64,000 bases of DNA from an uncultured Alteromonadaceae bacterium (GCA_947501935.1 CANMXU010000012.1:1-64000), one strand, 5' to 3'; positions 34,304 through 44,017 are shown, counted from the first letter of the stretch. Translations and numbers: made by a program. Notes: generated by a model not told the origin, from the sequence alone.

Positions 34304-37135
34304 ATGTTGCCAAAGCCTTATCAAGAATTTGCTCGCCACTTGCATGAACTATTACCTAAAGAAAGAGTTATTACTGATTATGCAAAACGCTTAGCATTAG
34401 GGGTTGATGCGAGCTTTTATCGACTCGTACCGAAATTGGTTGTTAAGGTTGATAATGAAAATGAGTTAGTAGCTGTGATGAAAATGGCTAAAACAGCAAA
34501 GCTTGCAGTGACGTTTAGAGCCGCTGGGACAAGTTTATCTGGCCAGGCACAATCTGACTCTATCTTAATCATGCTTACCAATAATTGGCGTGATCATAAG
34601 ATTGAAAACCTTGGCATGAAAATAACTTTAGGACCAGGAGTTATTGGCGCTGATGCCAATAAATATTTGCTTCCTTATGGTCGTAAGTTAGGGCCTGATC
34701 CTGCCTCAATTAATACTTGTAAAATTGCCGGTATTGCAGCCAATAATTCTAGTGGTATGTGTTGCGGGGTTGCTCAAAATAGCTACCATACTATTGATAG
34801 TCTTCGCGTTGTTTTACATGACGGAACCATACTTGACACAGGTAATGAAGGTAGCCGAGAAAGCTTCAAGAAAACTCATGCACATTTACTTGCTAATTTA
34901 GCGTCACTTTCTAAGAAAACTAACGATAATGAGTCGTTAAAAGAGTTAATAAAGTTCAAATATCGATTAAAAAATACAACGGGTTACGCAATTAATGCTT
35001 TAATTGATTTCGATGATCCTATCGATATTTTAGTGCATTTGATGATTGGCTCAGAAGGCACTTTAGGCTTCATTTCATCTTTAACTTACAATACGGTGAT
35101 CGAGCATAAGTATCGTGCTAGTTCATTGGTATTATTCCCAAATATAGATATTACATGTCAAGCTGTATCAGCTTTGGCTGAAGTGAATGTATCAGCCGTT
35201 GAGTTATTAGATTATCGTTCCTTAATGTCGGTTAAAGGTATGGAAGGCTTGCCTGATTTTATCCATGAAGCACCGACAGCTTCAGCCGCTTTATTGATTG
35301 AAACACAAGCTGGAAATCAAAGCTTACTTACAGAGCAAACCAAACATATAACCGAGTTACTAGCGGGATTTGAACAAAGTGACAGCATAAAATTTACTGA
35401 TGATGTTGATGAATATTCCAAACTTTGGGCAATTAGAAAACAAACCTTTCCAGCTGTAGGGGCTGTTCGAGCAACGGGCACTACTGTCATTATTGAAGAT
35501 GTTGCCTTTCCAGTAGAAAAGTTAGCCGAAGGCGTTTCAGCACTGCAGAAATTATTTGCAAAATATCATTATGATGAAGCGATTATTTTTGGTCACGCAT
35601 TAGACGGTAATTTACATTTTGTATTCACTCAAGACTTTTCTTCAAAAGTTGAAGTAGAACGTTACGAAGCCTTTATGAATGATGTTTGCCAACTCGTTGC
35701 CGTAGACTTTAATGGCTCATTAAAAGCTGAGCATGGTACCGGGCGTAACATGGCGCCATTTATCGAGTTGGAGTGGGGCGAAAAGGGCTATCAGTTGATG
35801 CAAGAGATCAAAGCCTTATTTGACCCAACTAATGTATTAAACCCTGGTGTGATCATAAACACAGATGAGAAAGCGCATTTAAAGTATCTCAAAGCATTAC
35901 CAGAAGCTGATGATATAGTAGATAAATGTATAGAATGTGGTTTTTGTGAACCAGTATGTCCATCAGTCGATTTAAGTTTTACGCCAAGGCAGCGTATTAC
36001 CACTTATAGAGAAATACAGCGGCTGAGAAAAAGCAAAGAAACTCCTAACGTATTAGCCAAATTGGAAGCAGATTTTGAGTATTTAGGCATTGATACCTGC
36101 GCCGCTACTGGCTTATGTGCCGAGCGTTGTCCTGTTGGTATTAATACCGGTGATCTAGCACGAAAGCTTCGTAGTGAACGTAATAAAAAGCATGACAAAA
36201 TGGCGTTTAAACTCGCCAAAAATTTTAAAAGCATTGAAAAAACAACACGTTATTCTTTGGCAAGTGTCGCACTTGCACAAAAGATCCTTGGTAATAATAT
36301 CATGTCAGCTTTGAGTAAAACGATGAGCAAAGTTAGTTTTAATCGTTTACCCTTATGGACAAAAAACATGCCGACTAAGGCAAACTACCAAACCAAAAGC
36401 AGTGACAATTCAGCCAAACAAAATCGTCCTAAAGTTGTCTATTTTCCAAGTTGTGCAACTCGAACCATGGGGCCGGCTCAAGATGCACAGCAACAAGAGT
36501 CGCTAACTGCAGTTACTGTGCGTTTACTTGATAAAGCAGGCTTTGACGTAATAAGTCCTGACTTTACCGGCCAGTGCTGTGGTATGCCTTTTAAAAGCAA
36601 AGGCATGTTTAATCAAGCTGAACAAAAACGTCAACAAACGGCTAACCAACTCAACCTGCTAAGTAATAATGGCCAATATCCTATTTTATTTGATACTAGC
36701 CCGTGTAGGTCAATGTTGCTTGAAGGAGAAGGCGCGAATAACAAATTAAAAATATACGAACCTGTAGGTTTTATTGAAGATATTTTAGTTAAGCACTTAA
36801 CGTTCAAGCCAATTGATGAAAGCATTATGCTGCATGTTACTTGTACCAGCCGAAAAATGGGGTTAACTGATAAAATGACTTCACTAGCCAAGCGCTGTGC
36901 CAGCAATGTAATAATACCGGAGCACATATATTGCTGTGGTTTCGCCGGAGATAAGGGATTTACTTTACCAGAGTTAAACGCCAGTGCTTTATCAACACTA
37001 AAATCACAAGTTCCAAGTAACTGTAAGCAAGGTTATAGTAATAGCCGCACTTGTGAAATTGGTTTATCTGATCATTCAGGCATTGACTACCAATCAATTA
37101 TTTACTTAGTAGATAAGGTTACTGATGCGGTTTAA
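34304..37135 (+). CDS. FAD/Fe-S D-lactate dehydrogenase, Dld-II type
   Basis: A 943-residue respiratory flavoenzyme fusion. The N-terminal FAD-binding domain (FRAAGTSLSGQAQSD, GPGVIGADAN) and FAD-oxidase C domain (IFGHALDGNLHFVF, GTGRNMAP, FDPTNVLNPGVI) are followed by two 4Fe-4S motifs (CIECGFCEPVCP, CAATGLCAERCPVG) and two cysteine-rich CCG domains (SCATRTMGP, GQCCGMPF, CCGFAGDKGF). This matches the second D-lactate dehydrogenase described in Shewanella, oxidising D-lactate at the membrane with transfer to quinone. RBS AAGGA lies 8 bases before ATG. It is a single gene after the AraC regulator, not obviously tied to the sugar genes, though lactate could be a product of them. Confidence 0.85.
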   Translation: MLPKPYQEFARHLHELLPKERVITDYAKRLALGVDASFYRLVPKLVVKVDNENELVAVMKMAKTAKLAVTFRAAGTSLSGQAQSDSILIMLTNNWRDHKIENLGMKITLGPGVIGADANKYLLPYGRKLGPDPASINTCKIAGIAANNSSGMCCGVAQNSYHTIDSLRVVLHDGTILDTGNEGSRESFKKTHAHLLANLASLSKKTNDNESLKELIKFKYRLKNTTGYAINALIDFDDPIDILVHLMIGSEGTLGFISSLTYNTVIEHKYRASSLVLFPNIDITCQAVSALAEVNVSAVELLDYRSLMSVKGMEGLPDFIHEAPTASAALLIETQAGNQSLLTEQTKHITELLAGFEQSDSIKFTDDVDEYSKLWAIRKQTFPAVGAVRATGTTVIIEDVAFPVEKLAEGVSALQKLFAKYHYDEAIIFGHALDGNLHFVFTQDFSSKVEVERYEAFMNDVCQLVAVDFNGSLKAEHGTGRNMAPFIELEWGEKGYQLMQEIKALFDPTNVLNPGVIINTDEKAHLKYLKALPEADDIVDKCIECGFCEPVCPSVDLSFTPRQRITTYREIQRLRKSKETPNVLAKLEADFEYLGIDTCAATGLCAERCPVGINTGDLARKLRSERNKKHDKMAFKLAKNFKSIEKTTRYSLASVALAQKILGNNIMSALSKTMSKVSFNRLPLWTKNMPTKANYQTKSSDNSAKQNRPKVVYFPSCATRTMGPAQDAQQQESLTAVTVRLLDKAGFDVISPDFTGQCCGMPFKSKGMFNQAEQKRQQTANQLNLLSNNGQYPILFDTSPCRSMLLEGEGANNKLKIYEPVGFIEDILVKHLTFKPIDESIMLHVTCTSRKMGLTDKMTSLAKRCASNVIIPEHIYCCGFAGDKGFTLPELNASALSTLKSQVPSNCKQGYSNSRTCEIGLSDHSGIDYQSIIYLVDKVTDAV

Positions 37136-37353
37136 CCATTTATAACGGTGCTGACCAAACGAGAATACCTTTAACCAGTCACAATTTATAATGTTAATAT
37201 CAAAGGCTACGAGTAATTACAGGTATATACAATTGCTGATATTGTCTTTAATCATTGATAAAATCTGTACCAAACGAAAAGATTGAATTCAAAAGTACAA
37301 AAGAAATTAAACACTTAAGGAACAGCTTTTAAAAGCTGATAACAAGGAACCCT

Positions 37354-39528
37354 ATGAAACTTAAATTAGCCCTAGAAAATTGCTACGGTATAAATCATTT
37401 AAATAAAGAGTTTGATTTCACAAAGTCATCAAGTAACGATGGTGTAAATTCACTATATGCGCCAAACGGCACGCTGAAGACATCACTTGCTAAAACCTTT
37501 ATCGATGTGGTCAATGAAGAGGAAACCAAAGATTTAATCTTTCCTGACCGTGAGACTAAAAGAGATATCACCATTAATAATGTTGCAGTCACTCCTGAAC
37601 AAATAATGGTGATTGAGTCATATAATGAAAGTTATAGCTCTAAGCAACTTTCAACACTGCTTGTAAACGATACATTGAAGCAACAATACGATACTACGTT
37701 AAAAGAAGTTGATGAAAAACGCACAGCGCTGGTTAAAGCAATAGCAAAGCCAGCAGGCAAAAAGGGCGTTGCTATCAATGCTTTTCCTAAATTAATTTGT
37801 GAAATTTTTGGTAAACCTGAAAAGGCCTTTTTAGAGTTACTAGCAGAGCTACATCAAGAAACAATACCAGACTACAGTAGCTATATAGCTTATAAGTTTG
37901 GTGACTTATTTAACGATAAAGTATTAGCGGTAATTGCTAAAGGTGACTTTGCAAAAGAGTTATCCGATTACGTTGATACTTACGATAAACTAATTGAGCA
38001 ATCAACCGTTTTAACAAAGAGCTTCAATCATCAAAAAGCCGGTACCGTTTCTAAAAGTCTTGGCGATGCTGATTTTTTTAAAGCGAAGCACAGTGTTAAT
38101 ATATCAGTAGATGGTGAGCCTAAGTTGGCTAAAGATATAGACGAGCTAAATGCAATATTACAAGCAGAGCAAGAGAAAGTACTTAATAGCGATGGCCTAA
38201 AACAGCAATTTGCAAAAATTGATGACAAGTTAAAAACAAAAGATACCGCAGCATTCAGAGATTTCATTACCGAAAACCAAGCGTTACTCACTGACTATCA
38301 AGATATTTCACAATTCAAAAAGACCGTTATAAAAAGCTACTTACAAGCACAACAAAGTCTATGGGATGACTTAATAACGACATACCAACAAAGCCAAACA
38401 GTAGTTGAAGGTATTATTCAACAAGCCAAAGCCGAACAAACAACTTGGGCAGCTGTAGTTGATACGTTTAACGAACGCTTTACCGTTCCGTTTAAGCTAA
38501 GTGTAAATAATCAAGATGAAGTAATTTTAAATAACCAAGCACCAACCATTCAATTTGAGTTTAATGATAGGCGTAGTGCTCCAAAAACAGTAAACCAAGC
38601 AAGCTTAATTGAAGCGCTTAGCCAAGGTGAAAAGCGTGCGCTTTATATATTGAACGTTCTGTTTGCGGTTGAAATAAAAAAGAAGCAAGCAGTGGCAACT
38701 ATTATTGTTATTGATGATATTGCCGATTCCTTTGACTACAAAAACAAGTATGCCATTGTTGAATATTTACAAGACATTGCAGGGATAGATAAATTCCATC
38801 TGTTTTCACTTACTCATAATTTTGATTTTCACCGAATTATAAGTAGTAGAGTGGGTGTGAGGCGTAATAACAGATTAATGGCGACTCGTTGTGTTGATAC
38901 AACAGATATATCCCAAGAAAGATATCAAAATGATGTTTTTTCTACATGGAAACAAGAACTAGCAACCAATACCGGTTACTTATTAGCAAGTATTCCATTT
39001 GCACGCAATATAGCTGATTATTGTGGCTATGAAGCACACTACACAACATTAACTTCTTTACTGCACATAAAACCTGATACCAGTGATATAAAGGTATCCC
39101 AAATTGAAAGCATCTATAAAGATATTTTTGCAGATCTACAAAGGTTAGATTTACCGAATAAAGAAAATATATTAAAAGACATGATATATGCTAAAAGTGA
39201 TGATCTTCTGCAAGGCAATACAGATGCTATAGAGTTGGAAAATAAAGTGATATTAGCAATAGCTATTCGGCTAAAAGCTGAAGAGTATATGATAAGTCAA
39301 ATTAACGATAGTACATTCGTTGTGGCTATAACCAAAGATCAAACCAGAAAACTATTTAATAAATATTCTGAGTTATTTCCAAACGAGTTAACAACTAAGG
39401 CTTTACTTGACCAGGTAAACCTGATGACGCCAGAAAACATTCATCTTAACTCATTTATGTACGAACCCATTTTAGATATGTCTGCTCACAGGCTATACAA
39501 ACTGTATACATACATAAAACAATTATAA
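37354..39528 (+). CDS. Stand-alone ABC/AAA-type ATPase (AAA_13-like), putative defence protein
   Basis: A 724-residue protein with an SMC/ABC-like ATPase built from both ends of the chain. Walker A is at residues 36-43 (APNGTLKT), the ABC signature at 422-426 (LSQGE), Walker B at 450-455 (IIVIDD) followed by SFDYKNKYA, and an H-loop histidine in SLTHNFDF. The middle (about residues 90-400) is mostly helical, coiled-coil-like. The end has the conserved-looking LMTPENIHLNSFMYEPI. This resembles single AAA ATPases seen in defence islands and is distantly like the ATPase part of RloC and PrrC, but I see no anticodon-nuclease or HNH motif. It lies directly before a recombinase gene. The defence role is inferred only from the family habit and context. 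Confidence 0.75.
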   Translation: MKLKLALENCYGINHLNKEFDFTKSSSNDGVNSLYAPNGTLKTSLAKTFIDVVNEEETKDLIFPDRETKRDITINNVAVTPEQIMVIESYNESYSSKQLSTLLVNDTLKQQYDTTLKEVDEKRTALVKAIAKPAGKKGVAINAFPKLICEIFGKPEKAFLELLAELHQETIPDYSSYIAYKFGDLFNDKVLAVIAKGDFAKELSDYVDTYDKLIEQSTVLTKSFNHQKAGTVSKSLGDADFFKAKHSVNISVDGEPKLAKDIDELNAILQAEQEKVLNSDGLKQQFAKIDDKLKTKDTAAFRDFITENQALLTDYQDISQFKKTVIKSYLQAQQSLWDDLITTYQQSQTVVEGIIQQAKAEQTTWAAVVDTFNERFTVPFKLSVNNQDEVILNNQAPTIQFEFNDRRSAPKTVNQASLIEALSQGEKRALYILNVLFAVEIKKKQAVATIIVIDDIADSFDYKNKYAIVEYLQDIAGIDKFHLFSLTHNFDFHRIISSRVGVRRNNRLMATRCVDTTDISQERYQNDVFSTWKQELATNTGYLLASIPFARNIADYCGYEAHYTTLTSLLHIKPDTSDIKVSQIESIYKDIFADLQRLDLPNKENILKDMIYAKSDDLLQGNTDAIELENKVILAIAIRLKAEEYMISQINDSTFVVAITKDQTRKLFNKYSELFPNELTTKALLDQVNLMTPENIHLNSFMYEPILDMSAHRLYKLYTYIKQL

Positions 39529-39877
39529 AATGATGAATAACGCTACGTGAAATTTACGAGGGAATATGAGCAAAAATGAATTTCATGCACGTAGCGTTAC
39601 GTAAAATAGGATCTAGTTGTTAACTTGCAAACGGTAAAATGTCAGTAAGCAAAACATAAATTACTGTAACTAATTCAATGAGATGTAATCCTAGTGAAAG
39701 CTGGATCCGATCCAGTTCTTAATTTGGATTAACAAACAATCACAGGGTAAGCACCCTGACTAATTCATACCTTCGCTATGTCCGATACTCTTCAGTATTG
39801 GACATAGTGTATATAATGATTTAAAATGTTTTCATCGTATATTATCAGCTTAAATTGCAAATTAGGTATTCAATTAA
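39529..39877. other. Palindrome-rich gap between ATPase and recombinase
   Basis: Four inverted repeats fill this gap: TAACGCTACGTG/CACGTAGCGTTA (39538-39549, 39588-39599); CTGGATC/GATCCAG (39701-39715); CAGGGT/ACCCTG (39743-39758); and a 14-bp hairpin at 39776-39807. A 12-codon ORF (MSKNEFHARSVT, 39566-39604) with a GAGGGA ribosome site lies inside the first one. No other gene is visible. Confidence 0.6.
39776..39807. repeat. 14-bp hairpin upstream of recombinase
   Basis: CTATGTCCGATACT pairs with AGTATTGGACATAG around CTTC, with one G-T pair. It has no T run, so it may be an operator or recombination site for the recombinase 70 bases downstream instead of a terminator. Confidence 0.5.
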
Positions 39878-41131
39878 ATGTCATTAACTAAGAGCTTAAG
39901 TAAACCTGTGCCTCTATATCCACCATACCTTGATTTGTGTGATTTTGATTTAGAAGATTATCCTGAGTTAGATAAAATATTTTCATCAAATGAACCTTGG
40001 TGGCTTGAGCAATTTAATTGGGGAAAAGAATTTTTAACCTACATAGGTAGAAATAAATCTAGTCATACTTATGACCGATTTAGAAATGACGTTGAACGTT
40101 TTCTATTATGGTCGTTTATCGAAAAGCAAAAACCAATTGACCAACTGCGTAAATCTGACTTACTTGAGTACGCCGACTTTTGTTGGCAACCACCAGTTAC
40201 TTGGATCGGTACATCAAATCAAGAACGCTTTAAAATTGCCAATGGTTATTCATCTGCAAACGAGCTTTGGTATCCATTTAAAATTCAAGCGCCTAAAAGT
40301 TTAAAAGCTCAGTTTGTAATTGATAAGAAAAAATACCGACCATCACAACAAACACTTTCATCAATGTTTACTGCGATTATCGTTTTCTATAACTATTTAA
40401 TGGCCGAAGATTTTTGTATTGGTAATCCTGCGCAAATAGCTAAAAAAGATTGTCGCCATTTCATCATTGATTCACAAGTAAAAGAAATCAAACGTTTAAC
40501 CGCTAGTCAATGGCAATATGTTTTAGACACAGCTGTTGAAATGGCTGATGAAGACCCGCAATTTGAACGCAATTTGTTTGTTATTGCTGCGTTAAAAACT
40601 TTATTTCTAAGAATTTCAGAATTATCTGAACGTCCTACTTGGTCTCCAACCATGGGACACTTTTGGCAAGATGACGACGAAAACTGGTGGTTAAAAATAT
40701 TTGGTAAAAGCAGAAAGTTACGTGATATTACCGTGCCGATTGATTTTTTACCTTTTTTAGAGCGTTATCGTGCCTCTCGTGATTTATTAGGTTTACCGGC
40801 AAGTAATGAAAACTCGGTATTGGTTGAAAAAATACGTGGTCAAGGCGGTATGACATCTAGGCATTTGCGCCGTATTGTACAAAGTGTTTTTGATAAAGCA
40901 TACGACAATATGTGCCGATTTGAGGGGAAAAATAAGGCGCTTAAGTTAAAAGAAGCGTCTGCTCACTGGTTAAGACATACCGGCGCGAGTATGGAAATTG
41001 AACGTGGCCGGCCGCTCAAAGATATTTCAGAAGATCTTGGTCATGCCAGTATGGCAACAACTGATACTGTATATGTTCAAAGCGAGAATAAGAAACGTGC
41101 TGAAAGTGGTAAAAGAAGAAAAGTCGATTAG
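39878..41131 (+). CDS. Tyrosine recombinase / phage-type integrase
   Basis: A 417-residue site-specific recombinase. The N-terminal core-binding domain (about residues 40-190) has the helical SAM-like look of integrases. The catalytic set is complete: Arg245 (FLRISELSE), a lysine in GKSRKLRD, His363/Arg366 (HWLRHTG), His389 (LGHASMATT) and nucleophile Tyr399. It should cut and rejoin DNA at specific sites. It is flanked on both sides by strong palindromes and by a near-identical 12-mer (39746-39757 GGTAAGCACCCT, 41201-41212 GGTAAGCGCCCT). It is the only recombinase seen beside the ATPase gene and may be the mobility gene of a small island. Its substrate site is unknown; it is not an integron IntI by its motifs. 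Confidence 0.88.
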   Translation: MSLTKSLSKPVPLYPPYLDLCDFDLEDYPELDKIFSSNEPWWLEQFNWGKEFLTYIGRNKSSHTYDRFRNDVERFLLWSFIEKQKPIDQLRKSDLLEYADFCWQPPVTWIGTSNQERFKIANGYSSANELWYPFKIQAPKSLKAQFVIDKKKYRPSQQTLSSMFTAIIVFYNYLMAEDFCIGNPAQIAKKDCRHFIIDSQVKEIKRLTASQWQYVLDTAVEMADEDPQFERNLFVIAALKTLFLRISELSERPTWSPTMGHFWQDDDENWWLKIFGKSRKLRDITVPIDFLPFLERYRASRDLLGLPASNENSVLVEKIRGQGGMTSRHLRRIVQSVFDKAYDNMCRFEGKNKALKLKEASAHWLRHTGASMEIERGRPLKDISEDLGHASMATTDTVYVQSENKKRAESGKRRKVD

Positions 41132-41153
41132 CTGTGAATATAAGTAAGTTATG

Positions 41154-41194
41154 TTACTAACAAAGAGTTGTTAAATATAACTCTTTGTTAGTAA
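41154..41194 (+). terminator. 16-bp perfect hairpin after recombinase
   Basis: TTACTAACAAAGAGTT (41154-41169) and AACTCTTTGTTAGTAA (41179-41194), 9-base loop. It may end transcription of the recombinase gene or act as a structural site for it; a T run is absent. Confidence 0.55.
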
Positions 41195-41262
41195 ATTTCA
41201 GGTAAGCGCCCTACTGTTTTGTCGCGACTCATCTTGCGATAAAAACCATTAAACTATTGATA

Positions 41263-42084
41263 CTATTGCTTTATTTTTAAAACCAGTGCGGGGTCAATTT
41301 TTACATCGAACCAGTTTATACGCCAATCTAAATGTGGCCCAGTAGCACGACCACTAGCGCCTACGGCGGCAACTACATCGCCTTGTTTAACCCAATCACC
41401 GCTTTTCACGTAAGATTTACTCAAGTGAAGAAAGGTAGAGCTAACCCCGTGACCGTGGTCGATTATCATGGTTCCACCAGAATAAAACATGTCAGGTACA
41501 AATAATAATACCTTGCCATCTGCAGGAGCTTTAACTGGGTCGCCAGTTTTTCCAGCATAGTCTAAACCGTAATGTGGATATTTTGGCACGCCATTATAAA
41601 TGCGACGGCTACCATATACGCCAGTTATTGTGCCATTAATTGGTGCAATAAAACCTTGGGCAAAAGCAGTTGAGTCACTAAAAATAGTACGTGCAGCTTT
41701 TACTTGCTTACTGTCTTTAGCGGCTCGAGCAACAGCTTTAGGATCTGGCTGCATAATGCTTTTTTTAATGCCTTCAATACGTTGCTCGTTATATTTACGC
41801 TTTTTTGGCGTTAATGTTTTAACGTTTTTTTCGCCATTGGCTTGTACAACCGTTAAGGTATAAGTGCTGCTATCGTCACGGCCAAAACCAAAAACAAAAT
41901 GTCCTTGCTTGGTTACTGGCAAAATTTTGTCGTTAAGTTTAACTATGCTATCGGCTTTAGCTTTGCCGACCATTAAACCGCCTTGCGCTAATTCACCACT
42001 TAGGTTTATTTTCGCATAAGCATTAAATTGTATTAACGACAGCGCAGCAAGGCTTAAGGTAATAGCAAGTTTATTTTTCAACAT
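41263..42084 (-). CDS. M23 family metallopeptidase (LytM-like), exported
   Basis: A 273-residue exported protein; signal peptide ends near AYA. The C-terminal half is the M23 peptidase domain with zinc ligands in PHYGLDYAGK (HxxxD) and PHLDWRIN, plus DHGHGVSSTFLHLS, so it should cleave peptidoglycan cross-links or regulate an amidase. The N-terminal half has a small beta domain of unknown role. ATG 42084 was chosen because AAGGAG lies upstream within the end of the previous gene; the nine residues upstream of it would be a different start. It overlaps the QueD-like gene by 14 bases, so the two are co-transcribed leftward. The envelope role is a family inference. Confidence 0.85.
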   Translation of the reverse strand: MLKNKLAITLSLAALSLIQFNAYAKINLSGELAQGGLMVGKAKADSIVKLNDKILPVTKQGHFVFGFGRDDSSTYTLTVVQANGEKNVKTLTPKKRKYNEQRIEGIKKSIMQPDPKAVARAAKDSKQVKAARTIFSDSTAFAQGFIAPINGTITGVYGSRRIYNGVPKYPHYGLDYAGKTGDPVKAPADGKVLLFVPDMFYSGGTMIIDHGHGVSSTFLHLSKSYVKSGDWVKQGDVVAAVGASGRATGPHLDWRINWFDVKIDPALVLKIKQ

Positions 42085-42976
42085 TACTAACAATAGCTCC
42101 TTTAGCAACACCTTCGTAGGCTACTACTTTTAAATTCAACGACCGATCATCTTTATCTGATTCGCCCTTAGAAAGTTGGCGTAAAATAAAGTCAGCAAGT
42201 AATTCTACTGTTGAGTCACAGTCAACTACATCCAGTTTTCGTTCTGGCACAGCAATATCAAATCGACCTTGCGGAGCAAAGTATGAGAAAAAATGGTGAT
42301 CGGGTTTCAATTTAGCCATAGCATTTTCAGAAAGCTCAAGCGCACTTTTTTCAATACGATCAGCTTCAGAGGCAATGTAAATATCTTGCCAGCGCTGACA
42401 CCATAATTCTTCTAACGTAGTGCAGCGTTCATTATTTCTAAAAATTTGAATTTTAGAGCGATGACCATGAGCAATACGCTGGCAATTACCGTCATGCAAT
42501 TTCAAACCATGAGTGTAATGATAATAATCGCTGTCAATTACCTCGGCGCGTAAAGTTAAACTTAAGCCTTTAACATTCTTCGGTAGTTGTTCAAGAATAA
42601 TATGATTTAAATGTTGATTAACTGCGTCGATGGTAATGCTATGATGATTTATTTTTGCAAACGCTTGTGCTGGCGACTGCAAATAAAAACTACCAACTGC
42701 AGATTCAAAATCAACAAATTCATGATCAGCTTGATAGCTAGAGTCGGTAACCGTTAAATTATCGTCTAACATCGGCAGTAATAATTTATGATCAACAGCA
42801 TCGTCAATAATGGCTTTGATTTGTTTTTTAACTATACCAAAATCAAGCACCATGCTTTGCTCGTTCAATGCACCGTCAAGCAGAACGTCAACTATCCAGC
42901 TTTCACCAACAACGCCTCTATCTTTACAAAGATATGAGAAGTCGATAACGGTAAGATCGTTTACAAATAATTGCAT
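42071..42976 (-). CDS. Two-domain 6-carboxytetrahydropterin synthase (QueD)-like protein
   Basis: A 301-residue protein made of two halves of the QueD/PTPS T-fold. The first half has MVLDFGIVKKQI and DHKLLL, matching QueD, but its zinc histidines are replaced (CKDRGVVGESW where QueD has a Cys then HGH). The second half keeps Cys-x3-HGH (NCQRIAHGHRSKIQI) but lacks the MDFG motif. So each half supplies part of a normal active site, or one half is structural. QueD makes a queuosine precursor from dihydroneopterin triphosphate. Neighbours are pyrC (10 bases away) and the M23 peptidase, probably one operon. Whether it is an active queuosine enzyme is uncertain. Confidence 0.75.
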   Translation of the reverse strand: MQLFVNDLTVIDFSYLCKDRGVVGESWIVDVLLDGALNEQSMVLDFGIVKKQIKAIIDDAVDHKLLLPMLDDNLTVTDSSYQADHEFVDFESAVGSFYLQSPAQAFAKINHHSITIDAVNQHLNHIILEQLPKNVKGLSLTLRAEVIDSDYYHYTHGLKLHDGNCQRIAHGHRSKIQIFRNNERCTTLEELWCQRWQDIYIASEADRIEKSALELSENAMAKLKPDHHFFSYFAPQGRFDIAVPERKLDVVDCDSTVELLADFILRQLSKGESDKDDRSLNLKVVAYEGVAKGAIVSNVEK

Positions 42977-42985
42977 GGCTTTTCC

Positions 42986-44017
42986 TTACTCAACTACTTG
43001 CCAAATTATTTCTTCATTGGCACGAATTGGCACAACTTGGTTACTGCCAAATTCTAAGGTTTCAGGCATAGTCCATGACGTTTTAGTTAAGGTGATTTTA
43101 TCGGTATTTACCGGTAAGTTATAAAACGCTGGGCCATATAAGCTGGCAAAGCCTTCTAACTTATCTAAAGCATTTTCTTGTTCAAATACTTCCGCATAAA
43201 GCTCAATGGCGGCATTGGCAGAATAAACCCCTGCACAACCACAAGCAGACTCTTTTGCTTGTTGGGCATGAGGCGCAGAGTCGGTACCTAAGAAGAATTT
43301 TTTATTGCCACTCGTCGCAGCACTAATTAATGCTTGCTGGTGAATGTTACGTTTTAAAATAGGTAAACAGAAAAAGTGTGGACGAATTCCGCCAACAAGC
43401 ATGTGGTTACGGTTATACATTAAGTGATGAACGGTAATAGTTGCCGCTACGTTTTCACCGGCTTGAATAACAAAGTCAACCGCTTGTTTGGTAGTGATAT
43501 GCTCAAGCACTACTTTTAAATCAGGATAGTTAGCAACAAGTGGCTTTAAAATAGTGTCGATAAATAAAGCTTCACGATCAAAAATATCAATATCAGCGCT
43601 GGTTACTTCACCGTGTACTAATAATGGCATATCTACTTGTTGCATAGCAGCTAAAACATCAGCAATGTTAGCAACGTCAGTTACACCTGATGCTGAATTG
43701 GTCGTTGCACCTGCAGGATATAGTTTCGCGGCATAAACTATGCCACTAGCTTTGGCTTCAATAATATCTTGTGCTGTGGTTTGGTCGGTTAAATATAAAA
43801 CCATAAGTGGCTGAAATTGTGCCGATGGTTGTTCAGCTAAAATACGGTCATGATATTGGCGAGCTAATTGTGCATTAGTTACAGGAGGTACCAAATTTGG
43901 CATTACAATAGCGCGGCCAAAGTAACGAGATATATCAGCAACGGTATTTTTCAATACTTCGCCATCGCGTAAGTGTACATGCCAGTCGTCTGGACGGGTA
44001 ATAGTTAAAGTTGTCAT
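42986..44017 (-). CDS. pyrC: Dihydroorotase
   Basis: A 343-residue zinc enzyme of the class II dihydroorotase type, like E. coli PyrC, which closes N-carbamoyl-aspartate to dihydroorotate in pyrimidine synthesis. Motifs present are [10 protein letters not shown] (metal histidines), [12 protein letters not shown] with the carbamylated lysine position, [14 protein letters not shown] and GTDSAPHA with the catalytic aspartate. Length is normal. It is 113 bases from yejK, and the next gene (QueD-like) begins 10 bases downstream, so they are probably co-expressed. Confidence 0.95.
   Translation of the reverse strand: MTTLTITRPDDWHVHLRDGEVLKNTVADISRYFGRAIVMPNLVPPVTNAQLARQYHDRILAEQPSAQFQPLMVLYLTDQTTAQDIIEAKASGIVYAAKLYPAGATTNSASGVTDVANIADVLAAMQQVDMPLLVHGEVTSADIDIFDREALFIDTILKPLVANYPDLKVVLEHITTKQAVDFVIQAGENVAATITVHHLMYNRNHMLVGGIRPHFFCLPILKRNIHQQALISAATSGNKKFFLGTDSAPHAQQAKESACGCAGVYSANAAIELYAEVFEQENALDKLEGFASLYGPAFYNLPVNTDKITLTKTSWTMPETLEFGSNQVVPIRANEEIIWQVVE

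Noticed and set aside
37354..39528. RloC/PrrC anticodon nuclease
   Set aside because: No nuclease motif of that family is visible after the ATPase parts, so only the ATPase call is kept.
39538..39599. attC site for the neighbouring recombinase
   Set aside because: The right end is GTTACGT, which fails the GTTRRRY rule, and the internal attC fold with an unpaired base is absent; it is a simple hairpin.
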